Of a DNA stretch of 64,000 nucleotides, positions 12,400-22,852 are shown in pieces (within the stretch, counting starts at the first letter, position 1; each line of letters starts with the position of its first letter). Source of the stretch: JBGSTR01 sp963707135 (GTDB lineage Bacteria > Pseudomonadota > Gammaproteobacteria > Chromatiales > Chromatiaceae); contig CAVPOY010000042.1 in assembly GCA_963707135.1 (NCBI GenBank), forward strand, positions 9,087 through 73,086, given 5' to 3'. The translations under genes and the position numbers were made by a program. The notes under the pieces were generated by a model, which saw only the letters and a program-made list of their open reading frames with translations, was not told where the DNA came from and did not search any database.

Positions 12400-13569
12400 T
12401 CAGTCGGCCTGACGGCGCAGGAAGGCCGGGATATCAAGGTAGTCGAGATCGCTGTCGGCGATCACCTCTGCCGCGGCGCCACCGGCAGCCGCGACCTTGC
12501 GCCGAATCGCCGGCCGATCGTACTCCCGGTAATCGGGGCCTGCGTCCGTCGTGTTCTCGGCCACCAGGTGGACCGCGGGCTCTTGATGTCTCGGGCGCAT
12601 CACCGTGACCCGTCGGGCCCCCAGACCGGTGGCGACGACCGTCACCCGCAGCTCATCGTCGAGCTCCGGGTCGATGACGGTGCCGACCACGACCGTGGCG
12701 TCGTCGTCGGCGAAGTCGCGGACCGTATTGCCGACCTCGTCGAACTCACCGATCGCCAGGCTCAGACCGGCCGTGATATTGACCAGGATCCCCTTGGCGC
12801 CGGCCAGATCGATGTCTTCGAGCAACGGGCTGTTGATCGCGGCCTCCGCGGCCTCTCGGGCGCGGTTCTGCCCGCGTGCCGAGCCGGTGCCCATCATCGA
12901 GACGCCCATCTCGGACATCACGGTCTTGACGTCGGCGAAATCGACGTTGATCAGCCCGGGCCGCGTGATCAGTTCGGCGATACCCTGCGTGGCGTTGAGC
13001 AGGACGTCATTCGCGGCCTTGAAGGCGTCGAGCAGCGACATGTCCTTGCCCAGGACGGCGAGCAATTTCTCGTTCGGGATGGTGATCAGCGAGTCGACGT
13101 TCTTCGCCAACGCGTTGATGCCGTCCTCGGCCACCCGCTTGCGCTTGGTGCCCTCGAACGGGAAGGGCTTGGTCACCACCGCGACGGTCAGGATCCCGAG
13201 CTCCTTGGCCACCTCGGCCACCACTGGGGCCGCGCCGGTCCCGGTCCCGCCGCCCATGCCGGCGGTGATGAAGACCATGTCCGCACCCTCAATGGCATCC
13301 TGGATACGGTCACGATCCTCCATCGCAGCCTGCTTGCCGACCTCCGGATCGGCACCGGCACCCAGGCCCTTGGTGATGCCCGAGCCCAGCTGAAGGATGG
13401 TCTTGACGTTGGAGCTCTTGAGCGCCTGAGCGTCCGTGTTGGCGCAGATGAAGTCGACGCCCTCGATGTTGGCCGCGACCATGTGATTGACCGCGTTGCC
13501 GCCGCCACCGCCGACGCCGATCACCTTTATGACTGCATTCTGGGTCTGGGTATCCATCATTTCGAACAT
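12400..13569 (-). CDS. ftsZ: FtsZ, tubulin-like division GTPase
   Basis: 389 residues. The tubulin signature GGGTGTG is at about residues 107-113, the glycine-rich [13 protein letters not shown] near residue 18, and the conserved C-terminal peptide [16 protein letters not shown], which binds FtsA and ZipA, closes the protein. The ATG at 13569 has GAGGAG 8-9 nt upstream. An alternative start four codons in (MMDTQ) is possible. FtsZ polymerises with GTP into the Z ring. It is separated from ftsA by 217 bp holding three hairpins. Confidence 0.98.
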   Translation of the reverse strand: MFEMMDTQTQNAVIKVIGVGGGGGNAVNHMVAANIEGVDFICANTDAQALKSSNVKTILQLGSGITKGLGAGADPEVGKQAAMEDRDRIQDAIEGADMVFITAGMGGGTGTGAAPVVAEVAKELGILTVAVVTKPFPFEGTKRKRVAEDGINALAKNVDSLITIPNEKLLAVLGKDMSLLDAFKAANDVLLNATQGIAELITRPGLINVDFADVKTVMSEMGVSMMGTGSARGQNRAREAAEAAINSPLLEDIDLAGAKGILVNITAGLSLAIGEFDEVGNTVRDFADDDATVVVGTVIDPELDDELRVTVVATGLGARRVTVMRPRHQEPAVHLVAENTTDAGPDYREYDRPAIRRKVAAAGGAAAEVIADSDLDYLDIPAFLRRQAD

Positions 13570-13620
13570 TGCTCAATCTCCTCAAGCGCCAAGCGCTTTG
13601 TTTTACCTGCCAACCTCATT

Positions 13621-13706
13621 GGGCCCGCCTTTGCGGCGGGGCCCAACCCCCGACATCAACCCGGCACCGCCGGTGCCGAGCCCCCCGAGACCGCAGGTCT
13701 GCGGTC
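13621..13706 (-). promoter_or_regulatory. three consecutive hairpins in the ftsA-ftsZ gap
   Basis: The 217-bp gap between ftsA and ftsZ holds three inverted repeats: 13621-13644 (GGGCCCGCC with GGCGGGGCCC), 13662-13678 (CGGCACC / GGTGCCG, 3-base loop) and 13689-13706 (GACCGCAG / CTGCGGTC). None is followed by a T run. They could set mRNA processing or stability ahead of ftsZ; that function is inference. Confidence 0.5.
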
Positions 13707-13786
13707 CCCTGCTCCGACTGGGATCGAGGCCGATCCACGCCGAGAGCTCATAACGGCCAGGCACTCGTCCCGGCCGCTCGATACGG

Positions 13787-15022
13787 TCAGAAATTGCCCT
13801 GGAACCAGCTGCGCATCCGCGCCCATACGCCCTTCAGGCCGCGCCCCTCAGACAGCTCCGGACGGCGGGCGAAACGGTTCTGGCGGGCGTACATCAGCAA
13901 CCCGACACCGGTGGAGTAGACCGGGTTGCCGATCACGTCATCGGACCCGAGCACGTACTGGGGCACACCCAGACGGACCGGCATGTGGAAGACCTCCTCG
14001 GCGAGATCGATCAGCCCCTCCATCTTTGAGCTGCCCCCGGTCAGCACCACGCCCCCGGCGACCAGGTCCTCGAACCCGCTGCGCCGAAGCTCCCGCTGCA
14101 GTAGCGTCAGGAGCTCCTCGTAACGGGGCTCGACGACCTCCGCCAGGGTCTGGCGCGAGAGACGGCGCGGCGGTCGATCACCGATACTCGGGACCTCGAT
14201 GGTCTCACCGTTGGCGGCGAGCTGGGTCAGTGCACAGGCGTGCTGGATCTTGATCTGCTCGGCGTGCTGGGTCGGCGTGCGCAGGGCGACGGCGATGTCG
14301 TTGGTCACCTGATCACCGGCGATCGGGATCACCGCGGTGTGCCGGATCGCGCCATCGGTGAATACCGCCAGGTCCGTCGTACCGCCGCCAATGTCCACCA
14401 GACATACGCCGAGCTCCTTCTCGTCCTCGCCGAGCACCGAGTAGCTCGCGCTGAGCTGCTCGAGCACCAGGTCGTCCACCTCGAGCCCGCAGCGGCGGAT
14501 GCACTTGACGATGTTCTGCGCGGCGCTCACGGCGCCGATCACCATATGGACCCGCGCCTCGAGGCGTACGCCGCACATGCCGATGGGCTCGCGGATGCCT
14601 TCCTGGTCGTCGATGATGAATTCCTGGGGCAGGATGTGCAGGATCTTCTGGTCCGCCGGTATGGCCACCGCGCGCGCGGCGTCTATGACCCGGTCCACGT
14701 CCGCCTGGGTCACCTCGCTCTCCTTGATGGCCGTTATGCCGTGGGAGTTGAGGCTGCGGATGTGGCTCCCCGCGATCCCCGCATGGACCGAGTGGATTTC
14801 GCACCCCGCCATCAGCTCGGCCTCTTCGACCGCGCGCTGGATCGACTGGACCGTGGATTCGATATCCACGACCACACCCTTTTTCAGGCCCCGGGACGGA
14901 TGGGTCCCGATACCGATGATCTCGATCTGGTCGTCGTCCTTTAGCTCGCCGACCAGCGCGGCGATCTTCGACGTGCCGATATCCAGACCAACCAGCAGAT
15001 TCTTGTCGTTGCGTCGCGACAT
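13787..15022 (-). CDS. ftsA: FtsA, actin-like Z-ring membrane anchor
   Basis: 411 residues of the actin/Hsp70 ATPase fold: phosphate-1 loop LLVGLDIGTSKIAALV at residues 9-24, phosphate-2 VDIGGGTTDLAVF near 205, and GVVLTGGSS near 335. The last residues (GVWARMRSWFQGNF) form the amphipathic helix that holds FtsA and thus FtsZ on the membrane. It follows ftsQ with a gap of 6 bp. Confidence 0.97.
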   Translation of the reverse strand: MSRRNDKNLLVGLDIGTSKIAALVGELKDDDQIEIIGIGTHPSRGLKKGVVVDIESTVQSIQRAVEEAELMAGCEIHSVHAGIAGSHIRSLNSHGITAIKESEVTQADVDRVIDAARAVAIPADQKILHILPQEFIIDDQEGIREPIGMCGVRLEARVHMVIGAVSAAQNIVKCIRRCGLEVDDLVLEQLSASYSVLGEDEKELGVCLVDIGGGTTDLAVFTDGAIRHTAVIPIAGDQVTNDIAVALRTPTQHAEQIKIQHACALTQLAANGETIEVPSIGDRPPRRLSRQTLAEVVEPRYEELLTLLQRELRRSGFEDLVAGGVVLTGGSSKMEGLIDLAEEVFHMPVRLGVPQYVLGSDDVIGNPVYSTGVGLLMYARQNRFARRPELSEGRGLKGVWARMRSWFQGNF

Positions 15023-15028
15023 CCAGTT

Positions 15029-15823
15029 TTATCCCCTTTTTCCCGATCGCGGATCGCGATCCGTGTCAGCGCGCGCCTGGGCGTCCGCGCTCCGTACCCA
15101 TTTGACGACGAACCCGTTGCTGTAGCGCAGGTCCACCACTTCGGCCTGGCCGGCCGCGTCCAGCTGCGTGGCGCTGCCGATGAAACGAGCGAGCCGTTGG
15201 TCGATGGTGCCGGTCCCCAGTTCGAGACGGGTTCCGGACACCAGCTCCAAGCGCCAAGCACCGCGCGCGTCCACCGAGAGGCTCAGGATCAGGTGACCGA
15301 CCAGCATCAGCTCGTCGCGCCACTTCTGGTATCTCTGCACGACGGCAGGCGCCCGCTTGTCCTCCCCCTCCAGCAGCGGAAGTCCGGCAGGGACCGTCCC
15401 GGTCGTCGGGTGGAAAACAACGCCTTCGGCCGTCACCAGCCCGTCGGCATTCCAACGGGCGATGGGTCGATGCTCCTGGACCCTGACCCGCAGCCTGTCC
15501 GGCCACACCCGGCGCAGGCTCGCGGTGCCGACCCAGGGAAGCTCTTCGGCGGCCTCCTTCAGCTCAAGAAGGTCGGCGGTCAGTAGCCCGCCTCTCAGAC
15601 GCTCGCCGATCTTCTGCCGCAGCAACTCGGAGGAGTGGTGATGCACCTCCCCCTCGACCTCGATAATGCGCACCGGCAGCAGCCTGGGTTCCCAGTAGCC
15701 GAAGAGCCAGGCGACACCGGCGATCGACCCGAGCAGCAACAGCCCCATCAGGGCGAGCAGCCGGGTAAAGCGGGGCCTAGGCTCCGGCTCCGGGGTCTGG
15801 TCCTGGGCGGTCGGCTCAGCCAC
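15029..15823 (-). CDS. ftsQ: FtsQ, divisome protein with POTRA domain
   Basis: 264 residues. A short Pro/Glu-rich cytoplasmic tail is followed by one membrane helix (about residues 23-45), then a POTRA domain (VRIIEVEGEVHHHSSELLR) and the periplasmic beta domain. FtsQ links FtsB/FtsL to the divisome. Its start overlaps the end of ddl by 8 bp. Confidence 0.94.
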   Translation of the reverse strand: MAEPTAQDQTPEPEPRPRFTRLLALMGLLLLGSIAGVAWLFGYWEPRLLPVRIIEVEGEVHHHSSELLRQKIGERLRGGLLTADLLELKEAAEELPWVGTASLRRVWPDRLRVRVQEHRPIARWNADGLVTAEGVVFHPTTGTVPAGLPLLEGEDKRAPAVVQRYQKWRDELMLVGHLILSLSVDARGAWRLELVSGTRLELGTGTIDQRLARFIGSATQLDAAGQAEVVDLRYSNGFVVKWVRSADAQARADTDRDPRSGKRG

Positions 15824-16739
15824 GCTCGAAGCTCGTCTCCAGGATCTGCCACACCAGATCGTCGAACCCGATCCCCGCGGCCCGCGCGGCCATCGGCACC
15901 AGGCTGTGGTCGGTCATGCCGGGAACCGTGTTGATTTCCAGCAGGTAAGGCGCGCCGGCCGCGTCCACCATCAGGTCCACGCGACCCCAACCGCTCGCGC
16001 CGACCGACTCGAAGGCATCGAGCGCGATCTGCCGCAGGCGCCCTTCCTCGACTTCATCGAGACCGCAGGGGCACAGGTAACGGGTAGTTTCGGACTGGTA
16101 CTTTGCGTCGAAGTCATAGAAGGCGTGGGGCGTCTCCAGCTTGATCAGCGGAAGGGCCTCATGGCCGAGTATCGCGCAGGTGTATTCCGCGCCGTGGATC
16201 CAGCGCTCGGCGAGCACGAGCGGGTCAAAATCCGCTGCCGCGCGCCAGGCCCGGTCCAGCTCATCCTCCGCCTCGACCCGGGTCATGCCGATGCTCGAGC
16301 CCTCGTGGGCCGGCTTGAACATCAGCGGGAAACCCAGGGCCGCCGCGGCCGCGAGATCGGCCTCGCCGCGAACCAGGACCGATTCCGCCGTCGGGAGCCC
16401 GTATCCTGACCAGGCCAGCTTACAGCGGTACTTGTCCATACCGAGGGCGGAGCCGAGTACGCCGGAGCCCGTGTAGGGCATACCGATGGTCTCCAGGGCA
16501 CCCTGAATCACGCCGTCCTCCCCGCCGCGCCCGTGCAGGATCACGAAGGCGCGGTCATAGGAGCCGGTCCGCAACTCCTCCAGCACCCGCGCGTCCGGAT
16601 CGACCGGGTGGGCGTCAACGCCCTTGCGCAAGAGTGCGGCGAGCACCGCGTTGCCGCTCTTCAATGAGATCTCGCGCTCCGCCGCCTGCCCTCCGAGCAG
16701 CACGGCGACCTTTCCGAATCGGGCCGCATCTGTCGTCAT
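15816..16739 (-). CDS. ddl: D-alanine--D-alanine ligase
   Basis: 307 residues, DdlB type, ATP-grasp fold. It makes D-Ala-D-Ala for the stem peptide. N-terminal VAVLLGGQAAEREISLKSG, the ATP-binding lysine region FPLMFKPAHEGSSIGM and the metal site LLEINTVPGMT are all present. The ATG at 16739 overlaps the stop of murB by 4 bp (ATGA). Confidence 0.97.
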   Translation of the reverse strand: MTTDAARFGKVAVLLGGQAAEREISLKSGNAVLAALLRKGVDAHPVDPDARVLEELRTGSYDRAFVILHGRGGEDGVIQGALETIGMPYTGSGVLGSALGMDKYRCKLAWSGYGLPTAESVLVRGEADLAAAAALGFPLMFKPAHEGSSIGMTRVEAEDELDRAWRAAADFDPLVLAERWIHGAEYTCAILGHEALPLIKLETPHAFYDFDAKYQSETTRYLCPCGLDEVEEGRLRQIALDAFESVGASGWGRVDLMVDAAGAPYLLEINTVPGMTDHSLVPMAARAAGIGFDDLVWQILETSFERG

Positions 16740-17620
16740 TGGCTTGCTCCGCCGACGCGTCGCACCTCGGGAACCAGCCGCACGCCCGTCGCGCGCTCGA
16801 CCGAGCGCTGCACATGGTCGATCAGCCAGGAAATGTCCTGAGCGCTCGCGTCACCGCTGTTGATGATGAAATTCGCGTGTTTTTCCGAAACCTGGGCCCC
16901 GCCGATGCGGTGTCCCTTCAGGCCCGTGGCCTCGATCAGCCGCGCCGCGTGGTCGCCCGTCGGATTGCGGAACACGGATCCGCAGCTCGGCAGGCTGGCG
17001 GGCTGGGTGCGCGCCCGCTGCTCCAGCAGTTCCCGGATGCGCTCCAGTCCGGCGGTCCCGTTGCCCGGTTTCAGCGCCAGCTCCACGTCCAAGAACCACT
17101 CGCCGACGGGTCCATCGACCTGGCGGTAACCGACGAGGAAGTCCCCCGGGTACCGCACCCGTTCTGTCCCGGTGCGGTCGACGGTGCGCACCCGCGCGAC
17201 GTGCGGCCAGGTCTCGCCGCCCCAGGCGCCGGCATTCATCGCCAGCGCCCCGCCCATGGTTCCCGGGATGCCTGCCAGAAACTCGATGCCCACCAGGTCA
17301 TGCCGTGCCGCGAATCGCGCGACCTTGGCGCAGGAGACCCCGGACTCGGCGATCATCCCGTGCTCGCCCAGCCGCTCCAGCCGGGTCAGGCAGCCCTGGG
17401 TCTCGATAACCGTCCCGGCGAACCCCTCGTCCGGGACCAGCAGATTGCTTCCGAGACCGAGCCAGAGCAGCGGCTCCGCCGGGTCCAGGCCGCGCAGGAA
17501 CTCGACCAGGTCGTCCCGGTCCGCCGGCCGGTAGAGGCGCCGCGCCGGCCCGCCCACCCGCCAACTCGTGTGGCGGGCGAGCGGCTCGTTTTCGCGCAGC
17601 TCCCCCCTCAGGTGCCCCAT
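16736..17620 (-). CDS. murB: MurB, UDP-N-acetylenolpyruvoylglucosamine reductase
   Basis: 294 residues, a type II (short) MurB. FAD/NADPH enzyme that gives UDP-MurNAc. FAD-binding LGLGSNLLVPDEGF is near residues 53-66, and the catalytic Ser lies in CGSVFRNP (about residue 212). The start ATG at 17620 stands 174 bp after murC, the only wide gap in this part of the cluster; I see no gene in that gap. Confidence 0.96.
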   Translation of the reverse strand: MGHLRGELRENEPLARHTSWRVGGPARRLYRPADRDDLVEFLRGLDPAEPLLWLGLGSNLLVPDEGFAGTVIETQGCLTRLERLGEHGMIAESGVSCAKVARFAARHDLVGIEFLAGIPGTMGGALAMNAGAWGGETWPHVARVRTVDRTGTERVRYPGDFLVGYRQVDGPVGEWFLDVELALKPGNGTAGLERIRELLEQRARTQPASLPSCGSVFRNPTGDHAARLIEATGLKGHRIGGAQVSEKHANFIINSGDASAQDISWLIDHVQRSVERATGVRLVPEVRRVGGASQ

Positions 17621-17794
17621 GTCAGCCTTTCCGAGTCTGTTCCGTTCGGCGTCCCACGGTCGCCGGCGCGACGGCGCGTGAGCGCCTCATCAGCGTCAGG
17701 CGACCTATGACCCGCCGCAGCGGTTCGCCGCACCCCATCTGCAATCGTCTAGGCAAGCTGTTCTGTCTCATCGTTTCCCCCGGGCGTGCGCCCG

Positions 17795-19222
17795 TCATGT
17801 CCCCTGCTCAAGCAGCGCCGGCAGCCGTGCCGCAAGGCCGCCGATGTCCCCGGCGCCCATCAGCATCACCAGGTCGCCGTCCTCCATCAGGTTGTCCAGG
17901 AGCCTCGGCACCTCATCGATGCCCTGGGCGAATACCGGATCGGTATCCCCGCGCGCCCGAATCGCCCAGCTCAGCGCCCGCCCGTCGGCGCCGGCGATCG
18001 GCGCCTCGCCGGCCGCGTAGACCTCGCAGAGCACCAGCCGGTCCGGAAGGGACAGGACCTGCACGAAGTCCTCGAATAGCTCCTGGGTACGGGTGTAACG
18101 GTGCGGCTGAAACACCAGGACCAGCCGGCGGCCGGGCCAGCCGGCGCGGGCCGCCTCAAGTGTCGCGGCGACCTCTCGCGGGTGGTGCCCATAGTCGTCC
18201 ACCAGGGTCAGCTCCCTACCCGACGCGTCCCGAATCTCGCTGACGACGAACCTCCTGCCGACGCCGTCGAAGCCAGACATCGCCCGCTGGATGGCGCCCT
18301 CGTCGATGCCCAGTTCCAGCCCGACGGTGATCGCGGCGAGCGCGTTCAGCACGTTGTGCCGGCCGGGAAGGTTCAACTCCACCGGGATCGGCCGCTCAAG
18401 ATCGGCGCCCTCAACCTCGAACAGCATCCGCAGACCCTGCTGGCGCACGGCCACCGCCCGCACGTCGGCCTCGGCCCGGGTGCCATAGGTACGCACGGGC
18501 CGGGAGACCATCGGAACCAGCGAACGGACCTCGTCGTCGTCGATGCACAACACGGCGAGCCCGTAGAAGGGCAGATGATGCAGGAACTCCATGAAGGTGC
18601 CGCGCAGCCGGTTGAAGTCGTTGCCGTAGGTGCGCATGTGATCGGCGTCGATGTTGGTGACAATCGACACCATCGGCTGCAGATACAGAAAGGACGCGTC
18701 GCTCTCGTCCGCTTCGGCGATCAGGTACTTGGTGGTGCCGAGCTTGGCGTTCGCCTCGGCGCTGTTTAGCCGGCCGCCAATGACGAACGTCGGGTCGAGC
18801 CCGCCCTCGGTCAGCAGGCTCGCCAGCAGGCTGGTGGTCGTGGTCTTGCCGTGGGTCCCGGCGACCGCGACCCCGTAATAGAAGCGCATCAGCTCCGCGA
18901 GCATCTCGGCCCGGCGCACGACGGGGATCCGGTCGGACCTGGCGCGCGCTATCTCCGGGTTGGCCTCGTCGATGGCGGTCGACACCACCACGGCATCGGC
19001 GCCCGACACCTGTTCGGCGCTGTGACCGATGAAGACCTCCACGCCGCGCTCGCGCAGGCGACGGGTGACTTCGCTCTCGCGCTGATCGGACCCGGCGACC
19101 TCGTAGCCGAGATTGGCCATCAGCTCGGCGATCCCGCTCATGCCGGCGCCGCCGATCCCGATGAAATGGAGCCGGCGCACTCGCCCCATGTTGGCCGCCG
19201 TATGGGTAACGTGGGCGTTCAT
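17795..19222 (-). CDS. murC: MurC, UDP-N-acetylmuramate--L-alanine ligase
   Basis: 475 residues. Adds L-Ala to UDP-MurNAc with ATP. N-terminal [16 protein letters not shown] binds the nucleotide sugar, the P loop is [12 protein letters not shown] (about residues 120-131), and VDDYGHHP near 345 is a Mur-ligase C-domain hallmark. The ATG at 19222 overlaps the stop of murG by 4 bp. Confidence 0.98.
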   Translation of the reverse strand: MNAHVTHTAANMGRVRRLHFIGIGGAGMSGIAELMANLGYEVAGSDQRESEVTRRLRERGVEVFIGHSAEQVSGADAVVVSTAIDEANPEIARARSDRIPVVRRAEMLAELMRFYYGVAVAGTHGKTTTTSLLASLLTEGGLDPTFVIGGRLNSAEANAKLGTTKYLIAEADESDASFLYLQPMVSIVTNIDADHMRTYGNDFNRLRGTFMEFLHHLPFYGLAVLCIDDDEVRSLVPMVSRPVRTYGTRAEADVRAVAVRQQGLRMLFEVEGADLERPIPVELNLPGRHNVLNALAAITVGLELGIDEGAIQRAMSGFDGVGRRFVVSEIRDASGRELTLVDDYGHHPREVAATLEAARAGWPGRRLVLVFQPHRYTRTQELFEDFVQVLSLPDRLVLCEVYAAGEAPIAGADGRALSWAIRARGDTDPVFAQGIDEVPRLLDNLMEDGDLVMLMGAGDIGGLAARLPALLEQGT

Positions 19223-20298
19223 GCCCGGGCGACCTCCCAGCAGGCGGCCGCGATCCGCTCGGCCGCGTCCGGCCGTGCGAGCGAGCGGGCCGCCTCGGCC
19301 ATGTCCAGCAGGGCCCGTCGATCGGAGAGGAGTCCCGCGAGCAGATCGGAGAGACCCTCGACGGTCAGGTCGCGCTGGATCTGCATCCGCGCCGCACCGG
19401 CGTCGGCCAGGAATCGAGCGTTCCCCGCCTGATGGTCGTCGACGGCGTGCGGATAAGGCACCAAGATCGAGGCGACCCCTGCTGCGGCCAGTTCCGAGAC
19501 CGTCAGCGCGCCGGCCCGGCAGACCACCAGGTCCGCCCAGGCATAGGCCTCGGCCATATCCCGGATGAAAGGCTCCACCTCGGCCTGCACCCCGGCTTTC
19601 CGGTAGCTTTCGCGGGCGATCTCGAGTGTCCGTTCACCGGCTTGATGACGAACCTGGGGTCGCGCCGCCTCTGGCAGGCCGGCGAGGGCCGGCGGCACGG
19701 TCTCGTTCAGGACCTGGGCGCCCAGCGAACCGCCGAGCACCAGCAACCGGCCCGGACCCTCGCGCCCGGCAAATCGAGTCGCCGGTTCCGGAAGGTCCTT
19801 GATGGCACTGCGCACCGGATTTCCGCTCGCGACCGCGCCGCGCCCGGTCGGGAAGCTGCCCGGAAATGCCTCGTAGACCCGAGTCGCGATCCGGGAAAGC
19901 CAGAGGTTAGTCATGCCGGGCACGCGGTTCTGCTCGTGAATCACCAGAGGTACCCCCAGCAGCCGCGCGGCGAGCCCGCCGGGCCCGGACGCGAACCCGC
20001 CCATGCCAAGAACCACCGCCGGCCGGCGTCGACCGAGAATGCCGCGGGCCTGCCACAGGGCCCCGGCCAGCTTGATCGGGGCGCCCAGCAACTGGCCGAT
20101 GCCCTTGCCACGCAGACCCTCGATTCGGATCCACTCCATCTCGAATCCGTGCTCGGGCACCAGTCTCGATTCCATCCCCTTTTGGGTACCGATCCAGAAC
20201 ACGCCCATGCCCTGCTCGCGCAGCACGTCGGCCACCGCGAGTGCCGGGAACACGTGGCCACCGGTACCACCGGCCATGACGCCTATGCTCGCGCCCAT
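19219..20298 (-). CDS. murG: MurG, lipid II-forming GlcNAc transferase
   Basis: 359 residues from the ATG at 20298, which gives [20 protein letters not shown]. The frame stays open further upstream, but that part only mirrors ftsW in another frame. The G-loop GGTGGH and the C-terminal donor site [24 protein letters not shown] (cut in the middle for length: VSELAAAG then [10 protein letters not shown]) are present. Acts on the inner face of the membrane. Overlaps ftsW by 16 bp. Confidence 0.97.
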   Translation of the reverse strand: MGASIGVMAGGTGGHVFPALAVADVLREQGMGVFWIGTQKGMESRLVPEHGFEMEWIRIEGLRGKGIGQLLGAPIKLAGALWQARGILGRRRPAVVLGMGGFASGPGGLAARLLGVPLVIHEQNRVPGMTNLWLSRIATRVYEAFPGSFPTGRGAVASGNPVRSAIKDLPEPATRFAGREGPGRLLVLGGSLGAQVLNETVPPALAGLPEAARPQVRHQAGERTLEIARESYRKAGVQAEVEPFIRDMAEAYAWADLVVCRAGALTVSELAAAGVASILVPYPHAVDDHQAGNARFLADAGAARMQIQRDLTVEGLSDLLAGLLSDRRALLDMAEAARSLARPDAAERIAAACWEVARA

Positions 20299-21479
20299 CG
20301 CAGCCTCCGCGTGGGCACCGATTCGGAGGCCGCCTCGCGGACGGTCATGTCGATGCGCAGAAGGATGCCCATCGCCATGCAGGCTCCTATCAGACTGTTG
20401 CTGCCGTAGCTCAGAAACGGGAGGGTCAGTCCCTTGGTCGGGAGCATCCCGATGTTGACGCCGATGTTCACGAACGCCTGGAGCCCGAGCCACAGTCCGA
20501 TTCCGTTGGCCGCGTGGGCGGCAAACCGGTTCCCGGTTTCTGCGGCCCGCGTGCCGATCGAGAAGGCGCGCCAGGTGATGAAGGCGAAGGAGGCGATGAT
20601 GACCAACATCCCGACGAGGCCGAACTCTTCGCCGATCACAGACGCCAGGAAGTCCGTGTGGGCCTCCGGCAGGAAGAACTGCTTCTGGATACCGTTTCCG
20701 AGCCCGACCCCCAACCATTCTCCGCGACCGAATCCGATCAGTGCCTGGCTCAACTGGTAGCCCGTGTCAAATGGGTCCTGCCAAGGGTCGAGGAACGACA
20801 GAATTCGCTGCATCCGGTACTCCGAGGTCAACACCAGAAGCGCGAGCCCGGACAGCACCGTTGCGAACAGCACCGCGAACGGCAGGATGCTGACGCCGCC
20901 CAGGAACAGCAGGCCCATGACCGTGGCCAGCATCACGGCCGTGGTGCCGAAGTCCGGCTGCTTCAGGATCAGGGCGCCGGCCACGCCCACGAGCAGCATC
21001 GGCCGAATGAAGCCGGACAGTCGGTTCGCGACCAGGTCCGCGTGCCGCACCAGGTAGCCGGCGACATAGATCACGGCGAACAGCTTCATCAGCTCCGACG
21101 GCTGCAGGTTCAGTGGTCCCAGCGGAATCCATCGGGTCGCGCCGTTGACGGTGCGCCCAACACCCGGGACCAGGACCAGGACGAGCATCAGGACGCCGGC
21201 AAGAAAAAGCCAGACGCCGGCGCGCTCCCAGAAATCCACCGGCGCGGCAAAGGCGATCAGGCCCGCCGTCAGTGCGAGACCGAGCGCCAAGGCGTGGCGG
21301 GTGGCGTAAAAGAACGGGTCGTCGCAGCAGTTCGCCGCAATCGACATCGAAGCCGAGGACACCATGACGAAGCCGAAGGCGAGCAGCCCAACCGCGGTCA
21401 GCAGCAACGGGAAGTCCATCCGCGGCAACCGGTGGTGCCGGCGCCGCACGCCCTTGACCTGGCGCGTAGCGGCCGTCAT
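20283..21479 (-). CDS. ftsW: FtsW, septal SEDS glycosyltransferase
   Basis: 398 residues from the ATG at 21479, which overlaps the stop of murD (ATGA). About ten hydrophobic segments. SEDS hallmarks are FLPEAHTDFLASVIGEEFG (about residues 280-298) and the C-terminal GLTLPFLSYGSNSLI. With FtsI it polymerises septal glycan. The N-terminal 20 residues are Arg-rich and cytoplasmic. Confidence 0.97.
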   Translation of the reverse strand: MTAATRQVKGVRRRHHRLPRMDFPLLLTAVGLLAFGFVMVSSASMSIAANCCDDPFFYATRHALALGLALTAGLIAFAAPVDFWERAGVWLFLAGVLMLVLVLVPGVGRTVNGATRWIPLGPLNLQPSELMKLFAVIYVAGYLVRHADLVANRLSGFIRPMLLVGVAGALILKQPDFGTTAVMLATVMGLLFLGGVSILPFAVLFATVLSGLALLVLTSEYRMQRILSFLDPWQDPFDTGYQLSQALIGFGRGEWLGVGLGNGIQKQFFLPEAHTDFLASVIGEEFGLVGMLVIIASFAFITWRAFSIGTRAAETGNRFAAHAANGIGLWLGLQAFVNIGVNIGMLPTKGLTLPFLSYGSNSLIGACMAMGILLRIDMTVREAASESVPTRRLRWARA

Positions 21480-22852
21480 GCCCCAAGCCCCCGCACGGCC
21501 TCGGCGAAGACCCGACCGCGATGCTCGTAGTTGTCGAACATGTCGAAGCTCGCGCAGGCCGGCGAAAGCAGCACACAGTCCCCCGGCCGGGCGAGACCGG
21601 CGGCCTTGCTCACCGCGTCGGCCATGTCGATGGCATTCATGGTGGGCACCCGGCCGGCGATCGCGCGCTCGATCAACGGGGCGTCGCGGCCGATCAGCAC
21701 CACGGCGCGGGCCGCCCGCCGGACCGCCGGTGCCAGCGGCGCGAAGTCGGCCCCCTTGCCGTCCCCGCCCGCAATCAGCACCGCGCGGGCATCGGTCCGC
21801 CCGGACACCAGGCCATCGAGCGCCGCGACAGTGGCGCCGGGGTTGGTACCCTTGGAGTCGTCGTACCAGCGCACGCCCTGCCGATCGGCGATGAGCTCGC
21901 TGCGGTGCGCGAGTCCGCTGAATTCCCGCAGGGGCTCCAGGCAGGCGGCGACCGGCAGGCCGCAAGCATCGCCCAGCGCCAGCGCCGCGAGCGCATTCGC
22001 CAGATTGTGCCGGCCGGGCATCGCGACCTCGGCGGCGGGCATCAGCCGCTCGCCGCCGCGGCAGATCCAGGGAACGCCGTGCTCGGAGCGCAGGCCGTAG
22101 TCATCGGGGGAACCCGGCTCATCGAGCCCGAAACCGATCTCGCGCTCGGGCCGGCGGGGCATCGCGAGGACCGTCGGGTCGTCGCGGTTGACCACGGCGA
22201 CCCGGGCCCCGGTATAGATCCCGGCCTTGGCGGCCGCATAATCGGCGAGGCTCGGATACCTGTCCATATGATCGGCGGAGATGTTGAGCACAACCGCCGA
22301 ATCGGCGCGGAGCCCCGGCGTGGTCTCGAGCTGGAAGCTCGAGAGCTCGATCACGAAGAGCTCCGCGTCCCGGTCCAGCAGGTCCAGTACCGGCTCGCCG
22401 AGATTGCCGCCGACCGCGACTCGCCGCCCAGCGGCCCGGGCCATCAGACCCACCAGCGTCGTCACCGTGCTCTTGCCGTTGGACCCAGTGATGGCGCAGA
22501 TCGGTGCCTCGGCAGCGCGGGCGAAGAGCTCAACATCGCCGACGACCGGAATGCCGCGGGCGATCGCCTGCCCGATCAGCGGCTCGGCGACCGGCACGCC
22601 GGGGCTCACCGCGAGCCGTTCGGCCGCGGCGAATGCCGAGGCATCGAAGCCGCCGACATACAGCGGGACCTCGGGCATTTCCCGGCGCAGCGTCTCCAGC
22701 CCGGGCGGCTCGGCGCGTGAGTCGGTCACGCCGGCCAGCGCGCACCGCGCCCGCAGGTGCCGGGCGAGCGAGACGCCGGTCTTGCCGAGCCCGACGACCA
22801 GGGTCAGGGGCTCCGGGCCGAGGTGGTCGATCACTGTTGCCTCGGCTGGCAT
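21476..22852 (-). CDS. murD: MurD, UDP-MurNAc-L-Ala--D-glutamate ligase
   Basis: 458 residues from the ATG at 22852. N-terminal LVVGLGKTGVSLARHL binds the UMP part, the P loop is GSNGKSTVTTLVG, and the C-domain has DDSKGTNPGATVAAL. The ATG overlaps the mraY stop by one base (TGATG), tight coupling as in the rest of the operon. Confidence 0.97.
   Translation of the reverse strand: MPAEATVIDHLGPEPLTLVVGLGKTGVSLARHLRARCALAGVTDSRAEPPGLETLRREMPEVPLYVGGFDASAFAAAERLAVSPGVPVAEPLIGQAIARGIPVVGDVELFARAAEAPICAITGSNGKSTVTTLVGLMARAAGRRVAVGGNLGEPVLDLLDRDAELFVIELSSFQLETTPGLRADSAVVLNISADHMDRYPSLADYAAAKAGIYTGARVAVVNRDDPTVLAMPRRPEREIGFGLDEPGSPDDYGLRSEHGVPWICRGGERLMPAAEVAMPGRHNLANALAALALGDACGLPVAACLEPLREFSGLAHRSELIADRQGVRWYDDSKGTNPGATVAALDGLVSGRTDARAVLIAGGDGKGADFAPLAPAVRRAARAVVLIGRDAPLIERAIAGRVPTMNAIDMADAVSKAAGLARPGDCVLLSPACASFDMFDNYEHRGRVFAEAVRGLGA

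Noticed and set aside
12568..14253. 561-codon plus-strand frame over ftsZ and ftsA
   Set aside because: Shadow of two certain genes, crossing their intergenic region with no coding character.
20299..20718. Upstream extension of murG
   Set aside because: Lies inside ftsW in another frame and lacks any conserved motif.
21480..21965. Upstream extension of ftsW
   Set aside because: Lies inside murD in another frame; the ATG at 21479 gives the normal N terminus.
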